Shown piece after piece: positions 15,375 through 23,398 of a stretch of DNA of 33,505 nt. A program made the position numbers and the translations under genes. Source of the DNA: an uncultured Alphaproteobacteria bacterium. GTDB lineage: Bacteria > Pseudomonadota > Alphaproteobacteria > CAAGCB01 > CAG-977. A model generated the notes under the pieces. It had not been told where the DNA came from. It worked only from the letters and a program-made list of their open reading frames with translations, and searched no databases. How positions within the stretch are numbered: position 1 is the first letter of the stretch; each line of letters opens with the position of its first letter. The stretch covers positions 1 through 33,505 of the forward strand of contig CALXTY010000006.1 in the NCBI GenBank assembly GCA_944391535.1. Reading direction: 5' to 3'.

Positions 15375-16685
15375 TTATAAGATGAATTTAGATAAATCTG
15401 ACGTTTTTGCCAACGTCCCGACTTTCTCTAAAACTTTTTCCTTAGTAATGATTTCCGTTTCACCCTGTCTTTCGGCCGCCGTAAAAGAAATGTCTTCCAA
15501 CAATTTTTCCAATATCGTATGCAAACGGCGGGCGCCGATATTTTCAACGTTTTCATTGACTTCCGCCGCTAAAGCCGCAATTTCCTGAATGGCTTCGTCC
15601 TCAAATTCAAGCGTGAAATTTTCCGTTTTCAGCAATTCCTTGTACTGCAAAATCAAATTGGCTTCCGGTTCGCACAAGATCTTATAAAAATCGTCCTTCG
15701 TTAAAGCCTTTAATTCAACGCGAATGGGTAAACGTCCCTGCAGTTCAGGCAGTAAATCGGACGGCTTTGACACATGAAAAGCACCCGATGCGATAAATAA
15801 AATATGATCCGTCTTGACCATTCCATGCTTGGTCGTCACTGTCGTTCCTTCGATTAAAGGCAGTAAATCACGTTGCACGCCTTCCCTTGACACATCGGGA
15901 TTCTTGCCTTCGCTGCGACCGCAAATCTTATCGAATTCATCAATAAACACAATTCCGTTGTTTTCAACGTTGGCAATCGCTTCTTTGATGACTTTTTCCT
16001 GTTCGATCAGGTTGTCGCTTTCTTCGGTCACCAAAACATCATAAGAATCTTTAACCGTCATTTTCTTTTTACGATATGAAGTACCTCTGCCGCCCAGCAG
16101 GTCGCCCAAACTGATCATGCCCATCTGAGCGCCGGGCATGCCGGGAATATCAAATGTCGGCATCGAGTTGTTCGGCGCTTCCTGAACTTCGATTTCAATT
16201 TCTTTATCGTCCAAAGAGCCTTCCCGAAGCAATTTACGGAACTTTTGACGGGTTTCCTCTGTCGCGTTAACGCCGACCAGTGCGTCTATCACGCGCTTTT
16301 CAGCCGCTTCCTCGGCCTTGACGTGAACGTTCTTGCGCATCTTTTTACGCGTCATCGTAATCGAAATTTCCAAAAGATCCCTGATAATACTTTCAACGTC
16401 ACGACCGACATAGCCGATTTCCGTAAACTTCGTTGCTTCCACCTTGATAAAAGGAGCCTGCGCCAATTTGGCCAAACGGCGGGCGATCTCCGTCTTACCC
16501 ACGCCGGTCGGGCCGATCATTAAAATGTTCTTCGGAACGACTTCCTCTTTTAAAGACGGCGAAAGCTGTTGTCTGCGCCAACGGTTGCGCAACGCTATCG
16601 CTACGGCTCTCTTGGCCTCGTTCTGGCCGATAATGTGACGATCCAATTCAGATACTATCTCGCGCGGAGAAAAAAACATACTCAT
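15375..16685 (-). CDS. hslU: ATP-dependent protease ATPase subunit HslU
   Basis: HslU is the AAA+ unfoldase that feeds substrates into the HslV peptidase and is a heat-shock protein in most bacteria. The 436-aa protein shows Walker A GPTGVGKT at residues 58-65, Walker [12 protein letters not shown], the intermediate (I) domain at about 110-240, and the arginine-finger and sensor region [20 protein letters not shown]. It ends in LSKFIL, as HslU normally does so that its tail can dock into HslV. The start overlaps the hslV stop by 4 nt (ATGA). Confidence 0.97.
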   Translation of the reverse strand: MSMFFSPREIVSELDRHIIGQNEAKRAVAIALRNRWRRQQLSPSLKEEVVPKNILMIGPTGVGKTEIARRLAKLAQAPFIKVEATKFTEIGYVGRDVESIIRDLLEISITMTRKKMRKNVHVKAEEAAEKRVIDALVGVNATEETRQKFRKLLREGSLDDKEIEIEVQEAPNNSMPTFDIPGMPGAQMGMISLGDLLGGRGTSYRKKKMTVKDSYDVLVTEESDNLIEQEKVIKEAIANVENNGIVFIDEFDKICGRSEGKNPDVSREGVQRDLLPLIEGTTVTTKHGMVKTDHILFIASGAFHVSKPSDLLPELQGRLPIRVELKALTKDDFYKILCEPEANLILQYKELLKTENFTLEFEDEAIQEIAALAAEVNENVENIGARRLHTILEKLLEDISFTAAERQGETEIITKEKVLEKVGTLAKTSDLSKFIL

Positions 16686-17212
16686 AACTTTTCCGTAATA
16701 ATGTTGTGGTTAGTGTAAATGCAAATGTCGGCCGCAATGTTCATCGATTTTTCCACAATCTCCTGCGCCGACAAATCCGTGTCAATCAATGCCAAAGCCG
16801 CCGCCTGCGCATATGACCCGCCGGATCCGATCCCGATTAAACCGTGCTGCGGTTCCAATACGTCCCCGTTGCCCGTTAAAACCAATGTCACGTCTTTGTC
16901 CGCGACAATCATCATGGCTTCCAGTTTTCTTAAATAACGATCCGTACGCCAGTCCTTCGCCAGTTCTACGCAAGCCCGTGTCAGTTGACCCGAATACTTT
17001 TCTATTTTTTCTTCCAAGCGTTCAAACAACGTAAAAGCGTCCGCCGTTGCCCCCGCAAAACCGGCAATGATCGAGCCGTTGCCAAGTCTGCGAACTTTTT
17101 TGGCATTGCTTTTTAAAACGGTGTTGCCGAAAGTGACTTGTCCGTCTCCGGCAATCACGACAGAGCCGTTTTTGCGCACGCACAGGATTGTTGTCCCTCT
17201 TAAATTATCCAT
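16682..17212 (-). CDS. hslV: ATP-dependent protease peptidase subunit HslV
   Basis: HslV is the N-terminal threonine peptidase of the HslUV proteasome-like complex. ATG 17212 is chosen because AAGGAGG lies about 5 nt upstream, giving 176 aa; the in-frame start at 17233 would precede that site. The expected mature N-terminus is Thr7 in [20 protein letters not shown], after a six-residue propeptide like those in other alphaproteobacterial Hsl[14 protein letters not shown] and [15 protein letters not shown] are typical. hslU follows with a 4-nt overlap. Confidence 0.96.
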   Translation of the reverse strand: MDNLRGTTILCVRKNGSVVIAGDGQVTFGNTVLKSNAKKVRRLGNGSIIAGFAGATADAFTLFERLEEKIEKYSGQLTRACVELAKDWRTDRYLRKLEAMMIVADKDVTLVLTGNGDVLEPQHGLIGIGSGGSYAQAAALALIDTDLSAQEIVEKSMNIAADICIYTNHNIITEKL

Positions 17213-17248
17213 AAAGCCTCCTTTTGCTTGCACTGATCTGAAACTGCG

Positions 17249-17278
17249 TTAAAGTGGTTTAAATCAGATTATTGTCAA
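17249..17278 (-). promoter_or_regulatory. Candidate promoter for hslVU
   Basis: On the minus strand a perfect TTGACA (17273-17278) is followed after 18 nt by the weak -10 CTTTAA (17249-17254). No clear sigma32 promoter was seen in this gap, so how heat induction is achieved is unclear. Confidence 0.35.
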
Positions 17279-17295
17279 AAGAAAGGAAAAAAACA

Positions 17296-17883
17296 ATGCG
17301 CTTCTCCGAATTAGAACGAAATACCGCGGAAACGCAAATTAAAGTTCAGCTTAATCTGGACGGAACCGGCGTCTATGACATTCAAACCGGCTGCGGATTT
17401 CTGGATCATATGTTGGCTCAGTTATCCCGTCACGGTTTGATCGATCTGAATATTCAGGCAAAAGGCGATCTGCATATCGACGCGCATCATCTGGTCGAAG
17501 ATGTCGGCATTGTTTTGGGAAAAGCTTTTTCTCTGGCCTTGGGTGATAAAAAAGGCATTAACCGTTACGGATCCGCTTGTATTCCGATGGATGAAGCTTT
17601 GACAAGGTGCGTTTTGGATTTAAGCGGCAGATCCGCTTTTGTCTGGCATGTCGGTTTCCCGACCGAAAAAGTCGGCGAAATCGATACAGAAGTCTTTAAA
17701 GAATTCTTCGCCGCCGTCACCGATAATTTAAAAGCCGCCGTCCATATCGAAAATCTATATGGCGATAATTCGCATCATATTGCTGAATCCTGTTTTAAAG
17801 CGTTCGCACGCGCTTTGCGTCATGCCGCCGAAACCGATCCCCGCGCCGGAGATCTTCTGCCCAGCACCAAAGGAGCTTTATAA
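17296..17883 (+). CDS. hisB: Imidazoleglycerol-phosphate dehydratase
   Basis: Dehydrates imidazole-glycerol phosphate in histidine synthesis, using two Mn ions. The 195-aa protein is the stand-alone type. The metal-binding motifs are visible: GCGFLDHMLAQLSRHG, DAHHLVEDVGI, and DNSHHIAESCFKAFARAL near the C-terminus. ATG 17296 is chosen because AAAGGA lies upstream; the in-frame TTG at 17272 would start before that site. In many alphaproteobacteria hisB next to hslVU is followed by hisH-hisA-hisF. Here it is followed at once by a flavodoxin-like gene, so the rest of the his cluster is elsewhere or absent. Confidence 0.96.
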   Translation: MRFSELERNTAETQIKVQLNLDGTGVYDIQTGCGFLDHMLAQLSRHGLIDLNIQAKGDLHIDAHHLVEDVGIVLGKAFSLALGDKKGINRYGSACIPMDEALTRCVLDLSGRSAFVWHVGFPTEKVGEIDTEVFKEFFAAVTDNLKAAVHIENLYGDNSHHIAESCFKAFARALRHAAETDPRAGDLLPSTKGAL

Positions 17884-18498
17884 ATGTTAAAATATATTCT
17901 CTATTTCATTATTGTTGCCGCTGTTATCGGCGGTATAATCGGTATCGTTCATCTTTACCGTGTTTCCGTCAGAAACGAAAAAGAAATGGCTCCGTATATG
18001 AATATGTCGGATACCGTGCATAAAAACTTTGGAAAAACGCTGATCATCTATTATTCGTTAACAGGACATACAAAAGAAATTGCCGAAAAAATCCAAAGCA
18101 AAACAAATGCCGATCTCTTTGAAATCGAAACGCAAAAAGCTTTTCCGATGAAGCCGATACTTTTCTTTGCCGTAAAACAACAGCTTAAAGATAAAAATTA
18201 TCCCGCTTTAAAGAACATTCCAGATGTTTCTTCTTACGATACGATTTTCGTGGGTTCTCCCGTTTGGTGGTACACGGCCGCAACGCCTGTTTTATCTTTG
18301 CTTAATCAAATGGATTTCCAAGGGAAAAAAGTCGTTCCTTTTTCCACTCAAGGAAGTAATGTCGGAACATTCCTTGAAGACTTTACGGCAAAAGCCAAAA
18401 ACGCCGTTATTCAGAAATATGCCTCTTTTAACAATCTGGGAAAAAAATACGATCAGGCCGTTAACGCTAAAATCGCGGAATGGTTAAACAATCTGTAA
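17884..18498 (+). CDS. Membrane-anchored flavodoxin-like protein
   Basis: A 204-aa protein with one N-terminal transmembrane helix (about residues 4-24), then a flavodoxin fold. The FMN phosphate loop is IIYYSLTGHTKEIAEKI (residues 54-70), and the second flavin loop is VGSPVWWYTAATPVLSLL with its conserved Trp pair. It resembles the Flavodoxin_4 family, common in anaerobes, and may be an electron carrier or a quinone/flavin reductase; partners are unknown. The orientation of the flavin domain cannot be settled from sequence. It starts directly after the hisB stop, with AAGGAG inside the hisB end, so it is translationally linked to hisB, and it ends at a strong hairpin terminator. Confidence 0.82.
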   Translation: MLKYILYFIIVAAVIGGIIGIVHLYRVSVRNEKEMAPYMNMSDTVHKNFGKTLIIYYSLTGHTKEIAEKIQSKTNADLFEIETQKAFPMKPILFFAVKQQLKDKNYPALKNIPDVSSYDTIFVGSPVWWYTAATPVLSLLNQMDFQGKKVVPFSTQGSNVGTFLEDFTAKAKNAVIQKYASFNNLGKKYDQAVNAKIAEWLNNL

Positions 18499-18499
18499 A

Positions 18500-18531
18500 A
18501 AAAACAGCCGGACAATCCGGCTGTTTTTTTT
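18500..18531. terminator. Bidirectional terminator between the flavodoxin-like and GldA-like genes
   Basis: A long perfect stem ACAGCCGGA / TCCGGCTGT closes on the loop CAA, with a run of A on the left and eight T on the right, so it serves both convergent genes. The T-run touches the stop codon of the 18530-19621 gene. Confidence 0.93.
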
Positions 18532-19621
18532 ATTTCTTCATTTCTTTGCCTAACCGGTCAACGTTGATAATCGATTGCGAAAAACGTTCGGGACTTAATT
18601 CGTAATGATCTATATGCCAACCGGGAACATTAACCGCTTTATTGATCAAAGCCGGCAAATCGTCATCCGTCAAACCGACATCCGCCAACGTAATCGGAAG
18701 ACCCGTCTTATGATAAAATTGCATGACGCGGTCGCGCAATTCGGTTTGACCGTCATAGTCCAATAAAGCCAACACGCCGTAAGCGACCAAAAAGCCGTGC
18801 AAATATTTATGAGACACGGGAAAGATCGTTGCGCCGTAATAAAAGCAATGCGCCAGATTGGTATTGTAATAAAATTCGGGGCAAACCGTCATGTTACTGA
18901 CCAGTCCGGTTGAAATGACAATATCCAAAATGACTTCCTGCAAAGCTGTTGAGGTTTTCTTTTCACGACAAGACTGCAAAGCTTCTTCGCCGTATTTCAG
19001 CAACGGTTCGCTGCAAACCTGACACAAGCTTAAACCGACCAAAAGATTCTGATCGAGTTCGACATGGCGCAAAGCCAAAGCGACTTCGGCTTCTTTGCTT
19101 AACGCGTCTCCGATCCCCGCCTGCAGATATTCGATCGGAGAATTTGCAATAATTTTATCATTGATAAAAACGCACACGGGAGGACGGGAAGAATAAAAAT
19201 TGTTTTTAAAGCTGCCGTCCGCGTTATACATGATCGCCAAAGCCGTGCACGGTGCGCAATTCGATGAAATCGTCGGAAACGTAAACAACGGTTTATCAAG
19301 GTTTTCCGCGACAACTTTACAGGTATCACAGCATTTTCCGCCGCCGACAGCCAAAATGACTTCAGCTTTTTTAACGGTGTCGTCTTTTTCTAACATCTCG
19401 ACGTTTTCATATGTGGAATCGCCGCCGAACCAAACCTGTCCCAAAACGGTGATACCGTCTTTTTTCAATGCTTCCGTCAGTTCTTTCGCGGCAACCGACA
19501 TGGCTGTCTTTCCGCCGATAATCACAGCGGTTTTTCCGTACTTTTTAATAAAAGAGCCGGCTTTTTCATAAATGTCTTCGCCGATTGCGTAATCGGGCAA
19601 CGTCACGATACTGCGTTTCAT
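18530..19621 (-). CDS. Iron-containing alcohol dehydrogenase family, glycerol dehydrogenase-like (GldA)
   Basis: A 363-aa enzyme of the group III metal-dependent alcohol dehydrogenases, closest by motif to glycerol dehydrogenase, which oxidises glycerol to dihydroxyacetone with NAD+. The NAD loop AVGGGKCCDTCK is near residues 91-102. The three metal ligands expected in GldA are present: Asp in GIGDALSKEAE, His in NLAHCFYYG, and His in KYLHGFLVAYG. Substrate specificity cannot be proven from sequence. Unusually many cysteines cluster near the active site (GKCCDTC, SSNCAPCTA). It has its own promoter and a strong ribosome-binding site (AAGGGGA) and is divergent in style from the housekeeping genes, suggesting an accessory insertion. 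Confidence 0.88.
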   Translation of the reverse strand: MKRSIVTLPDYAIGEDIYEKAGSFIKKYGKTAVIIGGKTAMSVAAKELTEALKKDGITVLGQVWFGGDSTYENVEMLEKDDTVKKAEVILAVGGGKCCDTCKVVAENLDKPLFTFPTISSNCAPCTALAIMYNADGSFKNNFYSSRPPVCVFINDKIIANSPIEYLQAGIGDALSKEAEVALALRHVELDQNLLVGLSLCQVCSEPLLKYGEEALQSCREKKTSTALQEVILDIVISTGLVSNMTVCPEFYYNTNLAHCFYYGATIFPVSHKYLHGFLVAYGVLALLDYDGQTELRDRVMQFYHKTGLPITLADVGLTDDDLPALINKAVNVPGWHIDHYELSPERFSQSIINVDRLGKEMKK

Positions 19622-19653
19622 GTTTTCCCCTTTTTAATGATTTATCTTGTTTT

Positions 19654-19682
19654 TTTATAAATTTATTCAACATAAAAGTCAA
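19654..19682 (-). promoter_or_regulatory. Promoter of the GldA-like gene
   Basis: On the minus strand TTGACT (19677-19682), 17 nt, TATAAA (19654-19659): near-consensus sigma70 with ideal spacing. The -35 overlaps the T-run of the rho terminator. Confidence 0.7.
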
Positions 19683-19705
19683 AAAAAAGCCTCTGTCGAG
19701 GCTTT
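19681..19705 (-). terminator. Intrinsic terminator of rho
   Basis: The stem AAGCCTC / GAGGCTT closes on TGTC (plus-strand reading) and is followed on the minus strand by a run of T. It lies just after the rho stop codon (19710). Confidence 0.88.
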
Positions 19706-19709
19706 TTCT

Positions 19710-20963
19710 TTAAGAGTTCATCGCTTCGAAAAAGTCGTAATTGTTTTTCGACTGCTTGAGTTTTTCCATTAAAAATTCCATCGCGTCCGCCGGTCCCATC
19801 GGCATCAAAATACGGCGCAACACCCACATCTTGGACAAGATATCTTTGCCGACCAGCAGTTCTTCCTTACGCGTGCCGGATTTCGTAATGTCAATCGCGG
19901 GGAATATACGTTTGTCGGACACTTTGCGATCCAAAATGATTTCCGAGTTACCCGTTCCTTTGAATTCTTCGAAAATCACTTCGTCCATACGGGATCCCGT
20001 GTCGATCAAAGCCGTCGCGATGATCGTTAAAGAGCCGCCTTCTTCAATATTTCTGGCCGCGCCGAAAAAGCGTTTCGGTTTTTGCAAAGCGTTGGCGTCA
20101 ACACCGCCCGTTAAAACCTTGCCGGAGCTCGGTACAACCGTATTGTAAGCTCTGGCCAGGCGCGTAATGGAATCCAGCAAAATAACGACATCGCGTTTGT
20201 GTTCGACCAAACGTTTGGCTTTTTCAATCACCATTTCCGCCACCTGAACATGGCGGGCGGCCGGTTCGTCAAAGGTGGAGCTGATGACTTCGCCTTTAAT
20301 CGTGCGGCTCATTTCCGTGACTTCTTCCGGGCGTTCGTCAATCAGCAAAACAATCAGGTAAATTTCGGGATTGTTTTGTGTGATCGCGTGCGCAATGTTT
20401 TGCAACATCACGGTTTTACCGGTTCTGGGCGGCGCAACGATCATACCGCGCTGTCCTTTTCCCTGAGGACAAATCAAATCAATGATTCTGGACGTCATGT
20501 TTTTGTTATCCAGATCGTTTTCCATCTTGATCTTTTCTGTCGGGTGAAGCGGCGTCAGGTTATCGAAATTAATGCGGTAACGAACGTTTTCGGGATCCGT
20601 AAAGTTGATCTTTAACACTTTGGATAAAGCAAAATACTTTTCACCGTCCTTCGGCGCGCGCAATTCGCCTTCGACCGTGTCGCCCGTTCTTAATCCGAAC
20701 TTGCGCACCTGACTCGGGGAAACGTAAATATCATCCGGTCCCGGCAGATAGTTCGATTCCGGAGAACGTAAAAATCCGAAGCCGTCCTGTAAGACTTCAA
20801 TCACGCCTTCGTCAACCAAAACTTCGTCATTTTTGGACAACTGCTTTAAAATCGCAAACGTCAAATCCTGCGTGCGTAACGTTGAAGCGTTTTCGACACC
20901 CAGTTCTTCCGCCATACTTAACAGTTCGGCGGGAGATTTCTTTTTCAAATCTTTTAAATGCAT
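19710..20963 (-). CDS. rho: Transcription termination factor Rho
   Basis: A hexameric RNA helicase that terminates transcription. The 417-aa protein has the N-terminal Rho_N region ([18 protein letters not shown]), a cold-shock-like RNA-binding domain ([19 protein letters not shown] at about 57-75), and the RecA-like motor with Walker A APPRTGKT at 177-184, Walker [17 protein letters not shown], and the R-loop segment [17 protein letters not shown]. No inserted domain is seen. It points leftward, away from the candidate oriC, and stands where rho or hemE borders the origin in other alphaproteobacteria. Confidence 0.98.
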   Translation of the reverse strand: MHLKDLKKKSPAELLSMAEELGVENASTLRTQDLTFAILKQLSKNDEVLVDEGVIEVLQDGFGFLRSPESNYLPGPDDIYVSPSQVRKFGLRTGDTVEGELRAPKDGEKYFALSKVLKINFTDPENVRYRINFDNLTPLHPTEKIKMENDLDNKNMTSRIIDLICPQGKGQRGMIVAPPRTGKTVMLQNIAHAITQNNPEIYLIVLLIDERPEEVTEMSRTIKGEVISSTFDEPAARHVQVAEMVIEKAKRLVEHKRDVVILLDSITRLARAYNTVVPSSGKVLTGGVDANALQKPKRFFGAARNIEEGGSLTIIATALIDTGSRMDEVIFEEFKGTGNSEIILDRKVSDKRIFPAIDITKSGTRKEELLVGKDILSKMWVLRRILMPMGPADAMEFLMEKLKQSKNNYDFFEAMNS

Positions 20964-20991
20964 ATAAACTCTGTATCGTTGTTAAGGAAAA

Positions 20992-21050
20992 CGGGCGATG
21001 TTGCCCGAAGAAGAGAGTTTTCTTTTATCTTTTTTGGCACAGTCGGTCAA
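20992..21050 (-). promoter_or_regulatory. Candidate rho promoter and leader hairpin
   Basis: On the minus strand TTGACC (21045-21050), 17 nt, TAAAAG (21022-21027) predicts a start near 21015 and a leader of about 50 nt. The leader contains a perfect 5-bp stem, CGGGC with GCCCG (20992-21007, 6-nt loop), that could form early in the transcript. rho is autoregulated by leader termination in other bacteria; whether this hairpin takes part is unknown. Confidence 0.4.
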
Positions 21051-21099
21051 GTCGAAAAAAATTCTCCTTCAAATAATTTATTTAAAAATAAGATGTTGT

Positions 21100-21390
21100 T
21101 CTTGTTGTTCGTTGTGGATAAGTGGGACGCAATTTTATCAACAGATTTTCAACAGAAATAGTCACACTTTCATGGTATGGGAAAAAAGACTGTAAAATAA
21201 AATTAAAAAAAGATTCTATGACGATTCGCTCCTGTCTGTGGATAACGAGGATCATTTTTTATCCGTTTTTTTATCAAAACAGTGATTTTTTTTATACACA
21301 TCTGTATAAAAAACAGGACATAATCGAATAAAAGGGATAAAAATAAAGAAACTCTTTACTTATCAGACTTATGCACAGGGGTTTGAAAAA
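21100..21390. other. Probable chromosomal origin of replication (oriC)
   Basis: A gene-free AT-rich stretch (the whole rho-maf gap is 20964-21390) with DnaA boxes: TTATCCACA on the minus strand at 21113-21121 and 21237-21245, TTATACACA at 21292-21300, TTATGCACA at 21369-21377, plus the weaker TTATCAACA at 21135-21143. Between 21246 and 21360 the DNA is strongly A/T-rich, suitable for unwinding. Two GANTC sites (21212-21216 and 21223-21227), the CcrM methylation motif of alphaproteobacteria, lie 11 bp apart. The gap adjoins maf-aroE-coaE-dnaQ, which in Caulobacter also begins at the origin, and flanking genes diverge from it. parS and parAB are about 7 kb away. Confidence 0.85.
21288..21313. 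repeat. Inverted repeat with DnaA box inside oriC
   Basis: The arms TTTTTTATACA (21288-21298) and TGTATAAAAAA (21303-21313) are exact reverse complements around the loop CATC. The left arm and loop contain the box TTATACACA; the opposite strand carries the one-mismatch box TTATACAGA. This places two facing DnaA-box-like sequences in one dyad. Confidence 0.85.
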
Positions 21391-21981
21391 ATGTTGATAT
21401 TGGCTTCCAAAAGTAAAAGCAGGCAAGATCTTTTAGACGCGGCAGGCGTTGATTTTAAATGCGTTTCCGCCGGCATTGACGAAGACGCCATTAAAAAGGA
21501 AATGCGGGTTGACGGACAGGACAGTCTGCAGACCAGTCTTCAGTTGGCAACGCAAAAAGCGATGGCCGTTTCTAAAAAGTATCCGAAAGCTTTTGTGATC
21601 GGCGCCGATCAGATTTTGGATTTAAACGGTGAATGGTTTTCCAAGCCCGCCGATGTGAACATCGCTCATAAGCATTTAAAAAAATTAAGAAATAAAACGC
21701 ACTTGTTGGTCAACGGAACGGCCGTTGTCAAAAACGGCAGTCTGGTATGGTTTGACAACTCTGTGGTAAAAGTGACGATGCGCGATTTTTCCGATAACTT
21801 TTTGGACGATTATTTGGCCGAAGCCGGTGAAGACGTCTGCAATTCGGTCGGAGCTTATTATATGGAAGATCTGGGCGCGCAGTTGGTCAAATCGTATGAA
21901 GGCGATTATTTTTCAATTCTCGGGTTGCCCTTGTTGCCTTTGTTGGAATGCCTCAGAACGTGCGGAGAGCTTGAAAAATGA
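21391..21981 (+). CDS. Maf-like nucleotide pyrophosphatase
   Basis: Hydrolyses modified or non-canonical nucleoside triphosphates (families act on dTTP/UTP or 7-methyl-GTP). The 196-aa protein starts LILASKSKSRQDLLDAAGVDF, the Maf substrate-binding motif, and has VIGADQIL with the catalytic Asp, and SVGAYYMEDLGAQLVKSYEGDYF with the conserved C-terminal motif. The GADQIL form resembles the YceF-type enzyme more than the GADTVV type. It is the first gene rightward from the candidate oriC, equivalent to the first gene of the Caulobacter chromosome as I recall it. It overlaps aroE by 4 nt. Confidence 0.92.
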   Translation: MLILASKSKSRQDLLDAAGVDFKCVSAGIDEDAIKKEMRVDGQDSLQTSLQLATQKAMAVSKKYPKAFVIGADQILDLNGEWFSKPADVNIAHKHLKKLRNKTHLLVNGTAVVKNGSLVWFDNSVVKVTMRDFSDNFLDDYLAEAGEDVCNSVGAYYMEDLGAQLVKSYEGDYFSILGLPLLPLLECLRTCGELEK

Positions 21982-22799
21982 TTAAAAAAGCCGGCGTGAT
22001 CGGATTTCCGATACACCATTCAAAATCTCCGATCATTCATAATTACTGGCTGAAAAAGTACGGTATTGAAGCCGTCTACGAAGCGTTCGAAGTAAAAGCG
22101 AACAATCTGAAAAGCTTTGTTCAATCTTGTGTTCAAAACGGTTTTGTCGGTTTAAACGTTACCGTTCCTCACAAAGTCGCCGTTATGTCTTTGATGGACG
22201 AATTGACGGTTGAAGCAAATAAAGCCGGCGCCGTCAATACCGTTATCGTACGGTCTGACGGAAAACTTTTAGGACATAATACGGACGGTTTCGGGTTTTT
22301 GGAAAACCTTGTGGAAAATAAGCCTGATTTTAAAATTAAAGACGCTTGTTGCGTTGTTCTGGGGACCGGAGGAGCCGCTCGGGGCATTTGTGCGGCGATG
22401 ATGTTAGCCGGCGCCGCTGAAATCAGGCTGGTTTACAGAACAAAGGAAAAAGCCGAAAACATAGCCCGATCCGTTGGCGGTCACTTTGAGTTGATCGAAT
22501 GGTCTGAAAAAGAACAAGCCTTATTCGAAGCAAGTGTGTTGGCAAACGCAACGACTTTGGGCATGAACGGATTTGATCCGTTGGAAATTGACTTAACAAA
22601 TTTACCCGAAAACGCCGTTGTCGCCGATCTGGTTTATGCGCCGCTGCAAACCGAATTATTAAAACAGGCAAAGCAAAAAGGTCTTTGCACGGCGGACGGA
22701 TTGGGAATGTTGTTACAACAGGCTCGTCCGGCTTTTAAAGCGTGGTTCGGCATAATGCCGGAAATCACTCCCGAATTAAGAAAGTTGGTCATCTCATGA
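21978..22799 (+). CDS. aroE: Shikimate dehydrogenase
   Basis: Reduces 3-dehydroshikimate to shikimate with NADPH in aromatic amino-acid synthesis. The 273-aa protein has the shikimate-binding motif GFPIHHSKSPIIHNYW at the N-terminus, FVGLNVTVPHK with the catalytic Lys, DGFGFLENL, the NADP loop VLGTGGAARGI, and ANATTLGMNG. The C-terminal DGLGMLLQQARPAFKAWFG is also typical. Starts and stops overlap its neighbours by 4 nt (maf and coaE), so it is translationally coupled in the maf-aroE-coaE-dnaQ operon. Confidence 0.96.
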   Translation: MIKKAGVIGFPIHHSKSPIIHNYWLKKYGIEAVYEAFEVKANNLKSFVQSCVQNGFVGLNVTVPHKVAVMSLMDELTVEANKAGAVNTVIVRSDGKLLGHNTDGFGFLENLVENKPDFKIKDACCVVLGTGGAARGICAAMMLAGAAEIRLVYRTKEKAENIARSVGGHFELIEWSEKEQALFEASVLANATTLGMNGFDPLEIDLTNLPENAVVADLVYAPLQTELLKQAKQKGLCTADGLGMLLQQARPAFKAWFGIMPEITPELRKLVIS

Positions 22800-23398
22800 A
22801 AAAAAGCATCGTTGTCGGTTTGACAGGCAGTATGGGGGCGGGAAAATCAACAGCCGTCAAAATGATCAAAAATATGGTCATTCCCGTTTTTGACAGTGAT
22901 CAAACCGTGCATCGGTTGATGCGGGATCACGCGGAAATGAAGGCTTTGTTCTATCGAAAATATCCGCAAAGCGTTATTAATGACCAAATTGACAGAACCG
23001 TTTTATCCGCATTGATCAGTGAACAAAAGCTGCACGTCAAAGAATTGGAAAATATGATTTACCCCTTTTTGGAACGGGAGTTGGAAGCTTTTTTCGCCCG
23101 TCATCGCTTTGAACCGGTTGTTGTTCTTGACGTTCCGTTGTTGTTTGAGGCGGGTTGGGATAGGTTCTGCGATCAGATCATTGTAGTCACTGTTCCGGCG
23201 GACATTTTAAAACAGCGTGTTTTTGAACGTCCCGATATGACGGAAGAAAAATATCAAACGTTGATGCAACGGCAGATGAGTGATGCGGAAAAACGATCAA
23301 AAGCGGATTATGTGATTGAAACGCAATACGGCATTGAGCCGGTTCGACAACAGCTTGTCGATATTATGGAAGGGTTAAAATGCGAGAAGTCGTTTTAG
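22796..23398 (+). CDS. coaE: Dephospho-CoA kinase
   Basis: Phosphorylates dephospho-CoA on the ribose 3' hydroxyl, the last step of coenzyme A synthesis. The 200-aa protein begins KKSIVVGLTGSMGAGKSTAV with the P-loop, followed by VFDSDQTVHRLM and VLDVPLLFEAGWD. ATG 22796 is used because it overlaps the aroE stop (ATGA); an in-frame GTG further upstream would lie inside aroE. It overlaps dnaQ by 19 nt. Confidence 0.96.
   Translation: MKKSIVVGLTGSMGAGKSTAVKMIKNMVIPVFDSDQTVHRLMRDHAEMKALFYRKYPQSVINDQIDRTVLSALISEQKLHVKELENMIYPFLERELEAFFARHRFEPVVVLDVPLLFEAGWDRFCDQIIVVTVPADILKQRVFERPDMTEEKYQTLMQRQMSDAEKRSKADYVIETQYGIEPVRQQLVDIMEGLKCEKSF

Noticed and set aside
20199-20615. Open frame on the plus strand opposite rho (138 codons)
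   Set aside because: A shadow of rho with no recognisable motif and no ribosome-binding site; rho is full length and conserved.
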